Source of the DNA: Sinisalibacter lacisalsi
GTDB taxonomy: Bacteria; Pseudomonadota; Alphaproteobacteria; Rhodobacterales; Rhodobacteraceae
Assembly (NCBI RefSeq): GCF_014640115.1
Contig: NZ_BMGI01000001.1
Span: 828,501 to 892,500 of the forward strand
Direction: 5' to 3'
DNA: 64,000 nucleotides
Positions 1-8,833 of the stretch are shown here, piece by piece. The notes beneath the pieces are model-generated. The model saw only the letters and a program-made list of their open reading frames with translations, was not told the DNA's origin and ran no database searches. Position numbers and translations under genes: made by a program. Within the stretch, counting starts at the first letter, position 1, and each line of letters begins with the position of its first letter.

Positions 1-119
1 CGCGCGGGCAGCGTGGCCGTGCCGGTTTCGAGCGTCACCGTCTCGCCCGCCTCGATGGCAGCGCGAAGAACGAAGACGTTGTCGTCGGGAGAAAGCAGAA
101 GCAGGCGCGGGTCGGTCAT
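1..119 (-). CDS. UxaA family hydrolase, N-terminal (SAF) part, truncated by window edge
   Basis: Only the first 39 codons are present; the gene continues past the left edge. The protein starts MTDPRLLLLSPDDNVFVLRA, followed by a stretch containing AIEAGETVT. This matches the start of the small SAF-domain UxaA proteins, the N-terminal half of altronate/galactarate dehydratases, which are usually about 90-100 residues and are followed by a separate catalytic-domain gene. It begins 3 nt after the stop of the upstream enolase-superfamily gene, so it is the most distal visible gene of the long minus-strand operon. A role in dehydrating a sugar acid is inferred from family and context; the substrate is unknown. 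Confidence 0.7.
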   Translation of the reverse strand, partial: MTDPRLLLLSPDDNVFVLRAAIEAGETVTLETGTATLPA

Positions 120-122
120 GGC

Positions 123-1235
123 TCAGACCCTCTCAATCGTTGCGTTGTCGATCATGTCCCAGTCAAGCGCGGCACCGAGGCCGGGGGTGTGGGGCAGGTG
201 GGCGGTGCCGTCGCGGATCGGCAAGGGGCGGTCGAGCCCGAAGGCGAAGGTGTCGATCGGCCAGAGCACCTCGAAATAGCTGCAATTGCGGATCGCGCCG
301 GCGAGATGGAGGTTCACCATTTCGAGCGGGTGAAAGATCGTGGTGTGCAACTCGCAGTTCACGTGGAAGGCCTCGGCCAGCCGCGCCGTCTTGAGCGTGC
401 CGGTGACACCGCCGGTCCAGCTCGGGTCGGCGCGGACGGCATCGACCACGCGGGTCGCGATGCATTCGGCCACCGAGTAGGGATGCTTGGCGAGCACCTC
501 GGTGCCAACCACCGGAATGTCGAGCGCGCGGGTCAGTTCGCGCAGCGCCCCGAAGGCTTCGTCGGGCAGCGGTTCCTCGAGCCAGAGGAAGCCGAGGCGC
601 TCCAGCTCGCGGCCGAGGCGCAGCGCCTCGTCGTAAGTGTAGGGCTGGACCGGGTCCGACATGAGGGCGAAGTCGTCGCCCACCGCCGCGCGCACGGCAC
701 GGTGGATCTCGATATCCTCCGCCAGCGATTGGCCCGGCGGGTGGATCTTGTAGGCTTTCATTCCGGCATCGCGCACCGCGATGGCCTCGGCCGCGTAGGC
801 TTCGGCGTCGGCCAGCACCAGCGAGGAGGCATAGGCCGGCACCTCGGCGCGCGCGCCGCCGATGAAACGCCACAGCGGTTCGCCCGCCGCCTCGGCCGCC
901 AGCAGCCACAGGCAGCAATCGACCGGGCCGAAGGTATAGATCGGCAGATGATGCCACCAGCGGTCGGCGGTGCGCCAATCGTGCCAGATCGCCTCGCGGT
1001 CGCGCGCGTCGCGGCCGAGGAGGAACGGCCGCAGCGAGGCCGCCGCCTGATGCGCCGCGCCGAGCGCCGAGCGCCCGGCGAAGCCGAACATCGAGGCGCT
1101 GCGGCCGTCTTCGGTGCGCAGGGTGTAGACGAGAAATTCCAGCCCCTCGCGTGCCTGGCCATCGCGCATGGCCGCGCCGGGGATCGTGGCGGCGTCATGG
1201 CGGCAGGCGCGGATGTCGAGGGCGGCGATCTTCAT
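123..1235 (-). CDS. mandelate racemase/muconate lactonizing enzyme family protein (enolase superfamily)
   Basis: A 370-residue protein with the enolase-superfamily layout: an N-terminal capping domain (about 1-130) and a TIM barrel. Visible landmarks are the general-base region with K-I-H (in AYKIHPPG), metal ligands in MSDPV, WLEEP and VGTEV, and a distal CELHTT segment. These enzymes abstract the proton alpha to a carboxylate and mostly act as sugar-acid dehydratases. K-x-H rather than K-x-K separates it from the second paralogue in this operon (2177-3334), so the two probably act on different compounds. It sits between the RraA-like gene and the UxaA-like gene, with 3-nt gaps on both sides. 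The exact reaction cannot be read from the sequence. Confidence 0.85.
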   Translation of the reverse strand: MKIAALDIRACRHDAATIPGAAMRDGQAREGLEFLVYTLRTEDGRSASMFGFAGRSALGAAHQAAASLRPFLLGRDARDREAIWHDWRTADRWWHHLPIYTFGPVDCCLWLLAAEAAGEPLWRFIGGARAEVPAYASSLVLADAEAYAAEAIAVRDAGMKAYKIHPPGQSLAEDIEIHRAVRAAVGDDFALMSDPVQPYTYDEALRLGRELERLGFLWLEEPLPDEAFGALRELTRALDIPVVGTEVLAKHPYSVAECIATRVVDAVRADPSWTGGVTGTLKTARLAEAFHVNCELHTTIFHPLEMVNLHLAGAIRNCSYFEVLWPIDTFAFGLDRPLPIRDGTAHLPHTPGLGAALDWDMIDNATIERV

Positions 1236-1238
1236 GGC

Positions 1239-1892
1239 TCAGAACTTGCCCCACTGGAGATAGGCCTCTTGCGGGTCCATCCCTTCGAGGATCGCCTTGC
1301 GCACCTTGCTCTCGGTGTTCATCGCGGTGACGGCGGCGGGGATCACCTCGTCTAGCACGGCGGCGGGAATGCGCACCATGCCGTCGCGGTCACCGTGCAG
1401 CCAGTCGCCGGGGGCGATGGCGACCTCGCCGATCATGATCTCCACATCCGTCGCGGTGGGCAGCCACAGCCCCACCACGTCGCGCGGGGTGTGAAAGCTG
1501 CCCCAGCAGGGAAAGCCGAGCCGGAGAAGGAAGTTGGTGTCGCGCAGGCCGCCGTCGAGAACGCACCCCAGCACGCCCTTGCGGTGCAGCGTTTCGGCCG
1601 ACAACTCGCCCATCTGGGCGACCACGGAGTTATGCGGCTGGGCCGTCCAGATATGCCCGGCGGGTGCCTTCGACAAAAGCCCCGTCCAGGCCAGCAGGGT
1701 CTCGTGCGGGTCGGCGGTTTCGTCGATCCGCCCCTCCACCGTCCAGGCCGGTCCGGTGAGCGTCATCTCCGGTTGCAGCGGGCGTATGGCAGGGGGCAGG
1801 GTGAAGTTGCGCAGGCCCATCGCGCGCAGCACGTCATGCACGACCGAGGTGTAGCACTCTTTCAACTGGGTGATCCGGTCTGCATCAGTCAT
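1239..1892 (-). CDS. RraA family protein (HMG/CHA aldolase-like)
   Basis: 217 residues of the RraA/demethylmenaquinone methyltransferase-like fold. The family core is visible around positions 100-130 (GVLGCVLDGGLRDT), the Arg/Asp phosphate- and metal-binding region, followed by PCWGSFHTPRD. Catabolic members of this family are divalent-metal aldolases (4-hydroxy-4-methyl-2-oxoglutarate/oxaloacetate type), whereas true RraA binds RNase E. The operon context of sugar-acid enzymes favours an aldolase or lyase step producing pyruvate or oxaloacetate. Its ATG overlaps the end of the mutarotase gene by 8 nt and has a GGAGG site about 10 nt upstream, which indicates translational coupling. Confidence 0.8.
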   Translation of the reverse strand: MTDADRITQLKECYTSVVHDVLRAMGLRNFTLPPAIRPLQPEMTLTGPAWTVEGRIDETADPHETLLAWTGLLSKAPAGHIWTAQPHNSVVAQMGELSAETLHRKGVLGCVLDGGLRDTNFLLRLGFPCWGSFHTPRDVVGLWLPTATDVEIMIGEVAIAPGDWLHGDRDGMVRIPAAVLDEVIPAAVTAMNTESKVRKAILEGMDPQEAYLQWGKF

Positions 1893-2214
1893 GGTGAAAC
1901 ACCTCCTCCATCATCGACCACCATTCACCCTCCTTGCGGGTGTCGAGCGGCACCTGGCAGGGCATGCAGACATCCCACCATTCCTGTGTTTTCGGGTCGG
2001 CGGCCATCTTCGCGGCATCGGCCTCGAAATCCTCGCCGGTGTATTCCCAGTAGCCGAACAGCAGGTTTTCCGGCTCCTTGAGAAAGATCGAGTAATTGGT
2101 GATGTTGCACTTCGAGATCATGTCGAGGATCTCGGGCCAGGCGTTCGCGTGCAGACGCTTGTATTCCTCGACCTTCTCAGGCTTCAGCCCGATGACCATG
2201 GCCATGCGTTGCAT
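1885..2214 (-). CDS. L-rhamnose mutarotase family protein
   Basis: 109 residues starting MQRMAMVIGLKPEKVEEYKR, with the dimeric ferredoxin-like fold typical of RhaM (about 104 residues). The landmarks are an N-terminal Y-x-x-L-H, then NITNYSIFLKEPE, LFGYWEY, and a Trp-rich C terminus (QEWWDVCMPCQ). RhaM interconverts the anomers of L-rhamnose; relatives serve L-fucose and other deoxysugars. The start at 2214 is chosen because AAGGAGG lies 6 nt upstream. Its first 38 nt overlap the end of the dehydratase gene in another frame. Its presence suggests that the imported compound is a free sugar with a hemiacetal, not only a sugar acid. Confidence 0.85.
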   Translation of the reverse strand: MQRMAMVIGLKPEKVEEYKRLHANAWPEILDMISKCNITNYSIFLKEPENLLFGYWEYTGEDFEADAAKMAADPKTQEWWDVCMPCQVPLDTRKEGEWWSMMEEVFHHD

Positions 2215-3334
2215 GTGTTCCTCCTTCGCCAAAGTTGTGGTGCGTGCCGGGCACGATCCGGGCGCGGATCTCGCTCCAGTCCCATGCGATGCCGAGCCCG
2301 GGTGCCTCCGGCGGATGCGCGCGGCCATCGCGAATATCGAGGCGCGAGGTGGTGATCGCGTCGAGCTGGGGGATGTATTCGAGGAGCGGCGCGTTCGGCA
2401 CCGCGCAGACGAGGCTGACGTGCAGTTCCATCAGGAAGTGCGGACAGATCGACACGTTGAACCCCTCGGCCATGTGCGCGACCTTGAGCCAGGGAGTGAT
2501 GCCGCCGATCCGGGCGACATCGGCCTGCACGATGCTGGCCGCGCCCTGTTCGAGATAATCCTTGAACTGCGCCTGCGAATACATGCTCTCGCCCACCGCG
2601 ATGGGCACGCGCGAATGCCGGGCGAGCCGGGCATGGGCACCGACGTTGTCGGCGGGCATCGGTTCCTCGAACCAGTCCACCCGCGCCTCGGCCAGCATAT
2701 CGGCACGGCGCATCGCCTCGGCGAGATCGAAGGCTTGGTTGGCATCGACCATGAGCCGGAAATCCTCGCCCACCGCCGCGCGCACCCCTGCCAGCCGAGC
2801 GCGGTCTTCGGCGATCGAGGGTTTGCCGATCTTGAGCTTCGCCCCGGAAAAGCCGCGCGCCTTCATCTCGGCGGCATCCTCGGCCAGCGCCTCGGCGGGC
2901 AGGTGCAGCCAGCCGCCCTCGGTTGTGTAGAGCGGCACCGAGGGCTGCGCGCCGCCGGCCATGCGCCAAAGCGGCAGCCCGGCGCGGCGGCAGCGCAGAT
3001 CCCACAGCGCCGTGTCGATCGCGGCGAGTGCAAGCGAGGTGATCGCGCCCACGGCGGTGGCATGGGTGGCGAACAAAAGATCGCGCCAGATCGCCTCGAT
3101 CTCTTCGGCTTCGCGGCCGATCAGCCGTGGTGCCAGTGTGCGTTCGAGCAGGCTCATGATCGCCGGGCCGCCGGTGCCGATGGTATAGGCATAGCCCACC
3201 CCCTCGGCCCCCTCGCTGTCGGTGATCCGCACCAGCGGCGTTTCCTGGCTCACGAAGGCCTGGATCGCGTCGACCCGTTCCACCGCGGGCGGCAGGTCGA
3301 CCATCAGGATCTCGACATGCTCGATCCGCGCCAT
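2177..3334 (-). CDS. mandelate racemase/muconate lactonizing enzyme family sugar-acid dehydratase
   Basis: 385 residues. The enolase-superfamily landmarks are all present: K-x-K general base (GAKLKIGKP), metal ligands in MVDANQ, WFEEP and VGESMY, and a C-terminal H in ICPHFLMELH. The N-terminal capping domain runs to about residue 125. K-x-K plus the distal His fits the mandelate racemase subgroup, which holds many acid-sugar dehydratases. Its ATG overlaps the stop of the ATPase gene by one base (TGATG), so the two are translationally coupled. The last 12 codons run into the mutarotase gene and encode a His-rich tail, probably a late C-terminal extension. The substrate cannot be assigned. Confidence 0.87.
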   Translation of the reverse strand: MARIEHVEILMVDLPPAVERVDAIQAFVSQETPLVRITDSEGAEGVGYAYTIGTGGPAIMSLLERTLAPRLIGREAEEIEAIWRDLLFATHATAVGAITSLALAAIDTALWDLRCRRAGLPLWRMAGGAQPSVPLYTTEGGWLHLPAEALAEDAAEMKARGFSGAKLKIGKPSIAEDRARLAGVRAAVGEDFRLMVDANQAFDLAEAMRRADMLAEARVDWFEEPMPADNVGAHARLARHSRVPIAVGESMYSQAQFKDYLEQGAASIVQADVARIGGITPWLKVAHMAEGFNVSICPHFLMELHVSLVCAVPNAPLLEYIPQLDAITTSRLDIRDGRAHPPEAPGLGIAWDWSEIRARIVPGTHHNFGEGGTHATHGHGHRAEA

Positions 3335-4428
3335 CAGTGCGCCCTCACCGACTGCAGGCTTGCCGCGTCGAAGATATGCGCCTTGTCGAGCGAGAGCCGG
3401 AAGGTCAGCCGCTCGCCCGGGGTCAGGTCGCGCGGGTCGAACATCTTGCACTGCACCTCCTGGCCCGCGAGCCGGGAGTAGATCAGCGTTTCGCTGCCGA
3501 GAAGCTCGGCGAGATCGACCTCGAGCTCGATCTCGGTGGTTTCGCGCGCCTCGTGAATGCCGTGGCCGATCGGGGTGATGTCATCGGCGCGGATGCCGAA
3601 CACCACCTCCTGGCCCTCGCGCACCAGATCCTTGAGCCGGTTGGGCACGGGCAGGGCGGTGCCATCGGTGAACCGCACCGTGCCGTCGGATATCGTGGCC
3701 GGGATCAGGTTCATCGGCGGCGAGCCGATGAAGCTCGCCACGAAGGTGCTGACCGGGTGGTTGAACACGTCCATCGGGGTGCCGATCTGCTCGATGTAGC
3801 CGTCCTTCATCACCACGATCCGGTCGGCCAGCGTCATCGCCTCGACCTGGTCGTGGGTGACGTAGACCACCGTGGTGGCAACCTTCGCGTGCAGCTTCTT
3901 GATCTCGGCGCGCATCTGCACCCGCAGCTTGGCGTCGAGGTTCGAGAGCGGCTCGTCGAACAGGAAGGCATCGGGATGGCGCACGATGGCGCGGCCCATG
4001 GCGACGCGCTGGCGCTGGCCGCCCGACAGTTCAGCCGGGATCCGGTCGAGCAGTTCCGAAAGCCCGAGGATGTCGGCAGCCTCCGCCACCCGTTCCTCAA
4101 TCACCGCCGCCGTATGGCCCGCGATCTTGAGGCCGAAGCCGAGATTGTCGCGCACGTTCATGTGCGGGTAGAGCGCGTAGTTCTGGAACACCATCGAGAT
4201 GTTGCGCTTGCGCGGCGGCAACTCGTTGACCACGCGATCCCCGATCCGCACTACGCCGCCGGTGATTTCCTCGAGCCCGGCGATCATGCGCAACGTGGTC
4301 GACTTGCCGCAGCCCGAAGGCCCCACCAGCACCACGAATTCGTTATGCGCGATCTCGAGGTCGATGCCATGAACGACCTCGAGCTTGCCATAGGCCTTGG
4401 TGACGTTTTCGAGTTTGATACCTGCCAT
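3334..4428 (-). CDS. sugar ABC transporter ATP-binding protein (UgpC/MalK type)
   Basis: 364 residues of the MalK/UgpC/MsmK class. Walker A GPSGCGKST is at 36-44, Q-loop VFQNYALYPH at about 79-88, signature LSGGQRQR at about 134-141, Walker B with LFDEPLSNLDAKLR just after, and the switch His in YVTHDQVEAM. After about residue 235 comes the OB-fold regulatory domain (FIGSPPMN at its start) typical of carbohydrate importers. It energises the two permeases encoded immediately upstream, with a 2-nt gap to the nearer permease gene. The downstream dehydratase starts within its stop codon. A full importer next to catabolic enzymes implies that the operon carries both uptake and breakdown. Confidence 0.93.
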   Translation of the reverse strand: MAGIKLENVTKAYGKLEVVHGIDLEIAHNEFVVLVGPSGCGKSTTLRMIAGLEEITGGVVRIGDRVVNELPPRKRNISMVFQNYALYPHMNVRDNLGFGLKIAGHTAAVIEERVAEAADILGLSELLDRIPAELSGGQRQRVAMGRAIVRHPDAFLFDEPLSNLDAKLRVQMRAEIKKLHAKVATTVVYVTHDQVEAMTLADRIVVMKDGYIEQIGTPMDVFNHPVSTFVASFIGSPPMNLIPATISDGTVRFTDGTALPVPNRLKDLVREGQEVVFGIRADDITPIGHGIHEARETTEIELEVDLAELLGSETLIYSRLAGQEVQCKMFDPRDLTPGERLTFRLSLDKAHIFDAASLQSVRAH

Positions 4429-4430
4429 GG

Positions 4431-5288
4431 TCAGCCCTTAACTCCGCCGAAGGTGAGCCCGGCGATCAGATGTTTCTGCACGATGAAGGTGAGGATGAGC
4501 GCCGGCACGATGATGATGAATGCCATCGCGCTCATTCCGGCCCAGTCGATGGTGAACTGCGCGGTGAAATCCATGAGCCCCACCGGAAGCGTCTTGGAAT
4601 CGGTCGAGCGGGTCAGCTGGCTGGCGAGCGCGAACTCGTTCCAGCTGGTCAGGAAGGCGAACACCCCCGCCGCGGCGATGCCGGAGCGCGCCAGCGGAAA
4701 CTCGATCCGCCAGAACGCCTGCCAGCGGGTGCACCCATCGACCTGCGCGGCCTCCGAGAGCGAGCCGGGGATCTGGCGGAAGAACCCGTCGATCAGCCAG
4801 ATCGTGAACGGCACGTTGAGCGAGACGTAGACGATGATCAGGCCCAGCTTGGTGTCGATGATCCCGAGCCGCGACCAGAGCATGAACACCGGCAGCGACA
4901 GCGCGATACCCGGCACGGTGCGAAACAGCATCAGCCCGAGGAACCAGGTGTTCTTGAAGCGGAAGCGGAAGCGCGCGAAGGCATAGCCGCCGGCCATGCC
5001 GATGATCAGCGCGATCAGCGTCGAGGTGGTGGCGATCACCAGCGAATTGCGGAAATACTCCAGCACCGGGATCGCCACCTGATCCTGGCCGAAGCCGAAG
5101 ATCTTGGCGAAATTGTTGAGCGTGAGCTTTTCGGGGATCCAGACCGGCGGCTTGGCGAGGATCTCGCGGTTCGGCCGGAAGCCCGACAGCACGACCCAGA
5201 GCCCCGGCACCGAGATCACGATCATGAGCAGGAAAGTGGCAAACCAAAGCGCCGTTGCGCGCAGCCTGTTTTTCAACGCACGGCTCAT
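4431..5288 (-). CDS. carbohydrate ABC transporter permease (MalG-like)
   Basis: 285 residues starting MSRALKNRLRATALWFATFL with six predicted membrane segments. The EAA loop, contacting the ATPase, is visible as EAAQVDGCTRWQAFWRIEFPLA in two parts near positions 185-206. The N-terminal periplasmic linker (GFRPNREILAKPPVWIPEKL region) is typical of MalG/LacG/UgpE proteins. The start at 5288 overlaps the stop of the first permease as ATGA. A longer upstream open frame exists in this phase but lies entirely within the first permease gene and was not used. It forms the heterodimeric channel with the product of 5285-6196. Confidence 0.92.
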   Translation of the reverse strand: MSRALKNRLRATALWFATFLLMIVISVPGLWVVLSGFRPNREILAKPPVWIPEKLTLNNFAKIFGFGQDQVAIPVLEYFRNSLVIATTSTLIALIIGMAGGYAFARFRFRFKNTWFLGLMLFRTVPGIALSLPVFMLWSRLGIIDTKLGLIIVYVSLNVPFTIWLIDGFFRQIPGSLSEAAQVDGCTRWQAFWRIEFPLARSGIAAAGVFAFLTSWNEFALASQLTRSTDSKTLPVGLMDFTAQFTIDWAGMSAMAFIIIVPALILTFIVQKHLIAGLTFGGVKG

Positions 5289-6196
5289 TCCGCGCCTCCC
5301 ATGTAGCGGCGCGCGGCCACGAGCTTGGTGAAGAAGAAATAGGTGAAGGCGATCGACAGGATCGTCGAGACGTAGGCCATGGCGTTCGCCTGTCCCATGC
5401 GGGTGTTCTCGTACCCGGTCCGCGCGATCAGGGTCCACAAGAGCTCGGTCCGCCCCGCAGGGCCGCCGCCGGTCATGACCGAGACGATATCGTAGGCGCG
5501 CGCCACGTCGAGCGAGCGGATCGTCATCGCGATGAAGGCGAAGGGCATGATGAAGGGCAGCGTGATGTGACGAAACACCTGCCACGAGTTGCAGCCATCC
5601 ACCTTCGCGGCCTCCAGCGGATCGCGCGGCATGGCGAAAAGCCCGGCGAGCAGCAGGATCGCGAAGACGGAGGTGCTCATCCAGATCTCGGCAAAGAGGA
5701 TCGAGAACATCGCGAGCTTGGCATCCACCAGCCACGGAATCGCCTGGTCGGTGATGCCGAGGCTTTGCAGCGCGTTGTTGAGAATGCCGATGTTGTCGTT
5801 GAAGATGAACTTGAACTGGAAGCCCACGAGGATGGGCGAAAACATCATCGGGAACATCATGATGGTGCGCAGCGTGCGCTGGCCCCAGGTGATGCGGTTG
5901 ATCAAGAGGGCGATCCCGAGGCCGAGCAGGAACTCGACGTTCAGCGCGATCGCGAGAAACAGGATGGTCCGGCCGAAAGCGCTCCAGAAATCCGGATCGG
6001 AAAACAGGCGCATGTAGTTGCGCAGGCCGATGAAGGTTTCAATCGTTTCCGGGCGGGTGAGCCGGTAGGGCGTGAGCGAGGTGTAGAGCGAGAACAGGAG
6101 CGGAAGCGCCACCACGAAGAGCATGGTGAGCAGCGCCGGAGAAAGCAGCAGGATCGGTGTGAGTTTCGCCTGCCGGGTGCGGAGGTATCGAAGCAA
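5285..6196 (-). CDS. sugar ABC transporter permease (MalF/UgpA-like)
   Basis: 303 residues, beginning MLRYLRTRQAKLTPILLLSP, with six membrane segments of the binding-protein-dependent inner-membrane component fold. The EAA motif is visible as LEAAKVDGCNSWQVFRHITL at about 198-217. It pairs with the second permease, whose ATG overlaps this stop codon (ATGA). Upstream, 67 nt separate it from the binding-protein gene; this spacer holds a GC-rich stretch but no convincing terminator. A role in importing a sugar or sugar acid is inferred from class and context. Confidence 0.92.
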   Translation of the reverse strand: MLRYLRTRQAKLTPILLLSPALLTMLFVVALPLLFSLYTSLTPYRLTRPETIETFIGLRNYMRLFSDPDFWSAFGRTILFLAIALNVEFLLGLGIALLINRITWGQRTLRTIMMFPMMFSPILVGFQFKFIFNDNIGILNNALQSLGITDQAIPWLVDAKLAMFSILFAEIWMSTSVFAILLLAGLFAMPRDPLEAAKVDGCNSWQVFRHITLPFIMPFAFIAMTIRSLDVARAYDIVSVMTGGGPAGRTELLWTLIARTGYENTRMGQANAMAYVSTILSIAFTYFFFTKLVAARRYMGGAE

Positions 6197-6263
6197 GGGC
6201 CCTGTCCTTATTCCGGGGGGTGAGGCGCGGCGGCCCGGGTGAGCCGCCGCGCCTCGGTCACGA

Positions 6264-7586
6264 TCAACGGTAACCGGCGTCTTCCATGATGACGAGCGCG
6301 TCGCGCGCCGCTTCGTCGAGGGCCTCCTGCGAGGTCATGTCGCCGAGCATCGCCGCCTGGAGGCGCGGCCAGAGCTCGTTCGACACCTCGATCCACTCGG
6401 GGATCAGCGGCGGCGTGAACGCGTCTTCCGACATCGAGGCCGAGAAGGTGTCGAACACCTCGACCATGAAGTCGCGCCCATCGGCGGCGAATTCGCCCTT
6501 GGCATCGTCCCACACGGCGGTGCGGGTGGGCAGAAGCCCGGCGCGTGCCTCGATCATCTGGCGATCATGATCGGTGAGGAAGGTCACGAAGGAGGCGGCC
6601 GCTTCCTTGTTTTCACATGCCTCGGTGATCGAGAAGCTGTGCGTGCCCGACCAGCCGGTGCGCTTGCCCGAAGAGCCTTTCGGTGCCCGCACGAGGCCGA
6701 CATCGCCCGCCACCTTCGAGTTCTCGGGATCGTTGAAGAAGGCCGACCAGCCGGCCCAGTCGAGGTTCAACGCCACGGTGCCGCTGGCAAAGCCCAGGCC
6801 GGTGTCGTCCCACAGGTAGTTGGGCACTCCGCGCGGCACGGCATTGGCGTTGTAGAGATCCACGAACCAGTCGATCGCGCGCACCCCGGCCTCGGAGTTG
6901 AACGCCGGTTCCCAGTCGTCGGTGAAGAGCTGGCCACCCTCGGCCACCAGCATCTCGTAGAACCGGCCGGTGATCGCCTCGTCCTTGCCGACATACTGCG
7001 TGCCATAGAAATCCGGCGGATTGGCGAAGAACTTGGCCTGGTCCGACACCTGCGACCAGGTTTCCGGCGGCGCGAGATCATAGCCATACTCGGCCTTGAA
7101 CGCGGCCTTGTTCTCCTCGTCCTCGAAGAGCGACTTGATGTAGAACATGTTCGACACGTCGGAATGGCGCGGCAGTTGCACGAGGCGGCCATCGACGGTC
7201 GAGTGTTCGAGCACCAGCGGCACGAAGGCGGCGAGGGTCTCGGCGTCGATCAGGTCGTTGAGATCGGCGTAGATGTTGCCGTATTGCGGCGCGAAGCTGG
7301 TGTGGTTCGAGCCCACGCACCAGTCGAGCGTGCGCGCGGCGATATCCTGCTTGATCTCGCGATCGAGCTCGAAGTGGTTCTTGCGGCTCAGGATCTCGAC
7401 GGTCGCGCCGGTCATTTCCTCCCATTTCGAGATCTCGGCATAGAGCGGCTCGTATTGTGCGCCGCCGATGAGCTTCACCCGCAGGGTTTCGCCCTCGAAG
7501 TTGCCGTAGTCCTGGGCCGCGGCCGGGGCCGCGATGAGCGGCACAAGCGCGGTGGCGATAAGTGCTTTCGCTGTCAGTCTGGACAT
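6264..7586 (-). CDS. extracellular solute-binding protein of the sugar ABC transporter
   Basis: 440 residues with a clear signal peptide (SRLTAKALIATALVPLIAA, cleavage near AAAQ-DYG). The mature part is a family 1 solute-binding protein of about 420 residues with landmarks such as VGSNHTSFAPQYGNIYADLNDL split over 90-115 and a Trp-rich hinge (LNLDWAGWSAFF). It captures the substrate in the periplasm and delivers it to the permeases encoded next. The start at 7586 is preferred over an upstream ATG in the same frame because GGGAGG lies 7 nt before it and the signal peptide then begins properly. The CoA-transferase gene ends 26 nt upstream. Confidence 0.9.
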   Translation of the reverse strand: MSRLTAKALIATALVPLIAAPAAAQDYGNFEGETLRVKLIGGAQYEPLYAEISKWEEMTGATVEILSRKNHFELDREIKQDIAARTLDWCVGSNHTSFAPQYGNIYADLNDLIDAETLAAFVPLVLEHSTVDGRLVQLPRHSDVSNMFYIKSLFEDEENKAAFKAEYGYDLAPPETWSQVSDQAKFFANPPDFYGTQYVGKDEAITGRFYEMLVAEGGQLFTDDWEPAFNSEAGVRAIDWFVDLYNANAVPRGVPNYLWDDTGLGFASGTVALNLDWAGWSAFFNDPENSKVAGDVGLVRAPKGSSGKRTGWSGTHSFSITEACENKEAAASFVTFLTDHDRQMIEARAGLLPTRTAVWDDAKGEFAADGRDFMVEVFDTFSASMSEDAFTPPLIPEWIEVSNELWPRLQAAMLGDMTSQEALDEAARDALVIMEDAGYR

Positions 7587-7612
7587 TTGGTCCTCCCTTT
7601 GAACATGCCGGT

Positions 7613-8833
7613 TCACGCCCCTTGGCGGGGCTTCTTGTCAGTTCCGCTTTCCGCCGGCACGAGATCGGAAAGCAGATCGTTGATGATGGCCGCGCGATCG
7701 GCGCCCAGCACCGGGGCGGCCCGGGGGCTTTTCAGCACCTGGCCGTCGAGCCGGATCGGACCGCGCAGCGCATGAAGCTCGGTGGTGCCGTTGCGCCGGA
7801 TCACCTGTTCGAGATCGAGGTTGCGCCAGGCATCCGAGGCCAGCACCGCCGGCCAGTCGAGCACCTCCGAGCACCAGATATCGGCCGGCTGCAGCCGCGC
7901 CAGCCACTCGGCCGTGCTGCGCTGCGCCGCCGCCTCGGCGATCACCGCCTTGATCGTGTCGCGGTCGCGCATCATTGCCGCGTCGTCGCCGTAGAACCGC
8001 TCAAGCCCCTCGATTTCCATCAGTTCGGCGAGCCGCTCGAGCGAGGGCGTCATCGCCAGCGCGAGATAGCCATCGGCGGTGCGGTAGATCCCGTAAGGCG
8101 CGCCGAGATAGGCATGCGCCCCGTTCACCGCGCCGCGCTCGGGTGGGCGGCGGCCATCGTTGAGATGGGTCGTGAGCACCTCGAACTGGAAGTCGATCAT
8201 AGCCTCGAACAGGCTGGTCTGCACATGCGCGCCGCGGCCGTGGATGCCGCGCCCGACGAGGGCGGCGAGAATGCCCTGCGCCAGCGCCGCCCCGGCGAAC
8301 ATGTCGGCCACCGCCAGCCCCATCGGCATCGGCGGATCGTCGCGCGAGCCGGTGAGCCACAACAGCCCCGAGCGGGCCTGGGCGAGCAGATCCTGCCCCG
8401 GCAGATCGCGCCAGGGGCCATCTTCGCCGAACCCCGAGATCGAGCCATAGACGATGCGCGGATTGATCTCGCGCACCGCGTCGTAGCCAAACCCCTGCCG
8501 CTCGATCACGCCGGGGCGGAAGTTCTGGATCATGACGTCGGCGCGGGCGATGAGCCGGCGCAGGAGGGCGCGGTCGTCTTCGTTGCGCAGATCGGCTGTG
8601 AGGCTTTCCTTGTTGCGGTTGATCGCGTGAAACAGCGAATTGTCGCCGTCGATATCGGTATCGGAAAGGTAGAGGTAGCGGCTCAGGTCGCCAACGCCGG
8701 GCCGCTCCACCTTGATCACCCTCGCGCCGAGATCGGCGAGCCGGAGCGAGGCATAGGGGCCCGACAGGAACTGGCTGAAATCCAGCACCACGAGCCCGTC
8801 AAGCGGCCGGTCCTGGCTCGGCATCACCTTCAT
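7613..8833 (-). CDS. family III CoA-transferase (CaiB/BaiF type)
   Basis: 406 residues. The N terminus (DGLVVLDFSQFLSGPYASLRLADLGARVIKVERPGVGD, here split across 10-47) is the standard start of class III CoA-transferases, and the catalytic Asp is expected in the later YGSISGFGEDGPW region or its neighbourhood. These enzymes move CoA between acyl-CoA and a free acid. A CoA-transferase placed between two solute-binding genes and next to MaoC-type genes indicates that a downstream intermediate is handled as a CoA thioester. The ATG overlaps the stop of the upstream gene as ATGA, so translation is coupled. Confidence 0.9.
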   Translation of the reverse strand: MKVMPSQDRPLDGLVVLDFSQFLSGPYASLRLADLGARVIKVERPGVGDLSRYLYLSDTDIDGDNSLFHAINRNKESLTADLRNEDDRALLRRLIARADVMIQNFRPGVIERQGFGYDAVREINPRIVYGSISGFGEDGPWRDLPGQDLLAQARSGLLWLTGSRDDPPMPMGLAVADMFAGAALAQGILAALVGRGIHGRGAHVQTSLFEAMIDFQFEVLTTHLNDGRRPPERGAVNGAHAYLGAPYGIYRTADGYLALAMTPSLERLAELMEIEGLERFYGDDAAMMRDRDTIKAVIAEAAAQRSTAEWLARLQPADIWCSEVLDWPAVLASDAWRNLDLEQVIRRNGTTELHALRGPIRLDGQVLKSPRAAPVLGADRAAIINDLLSDLVPAESGTDKKPRQGA

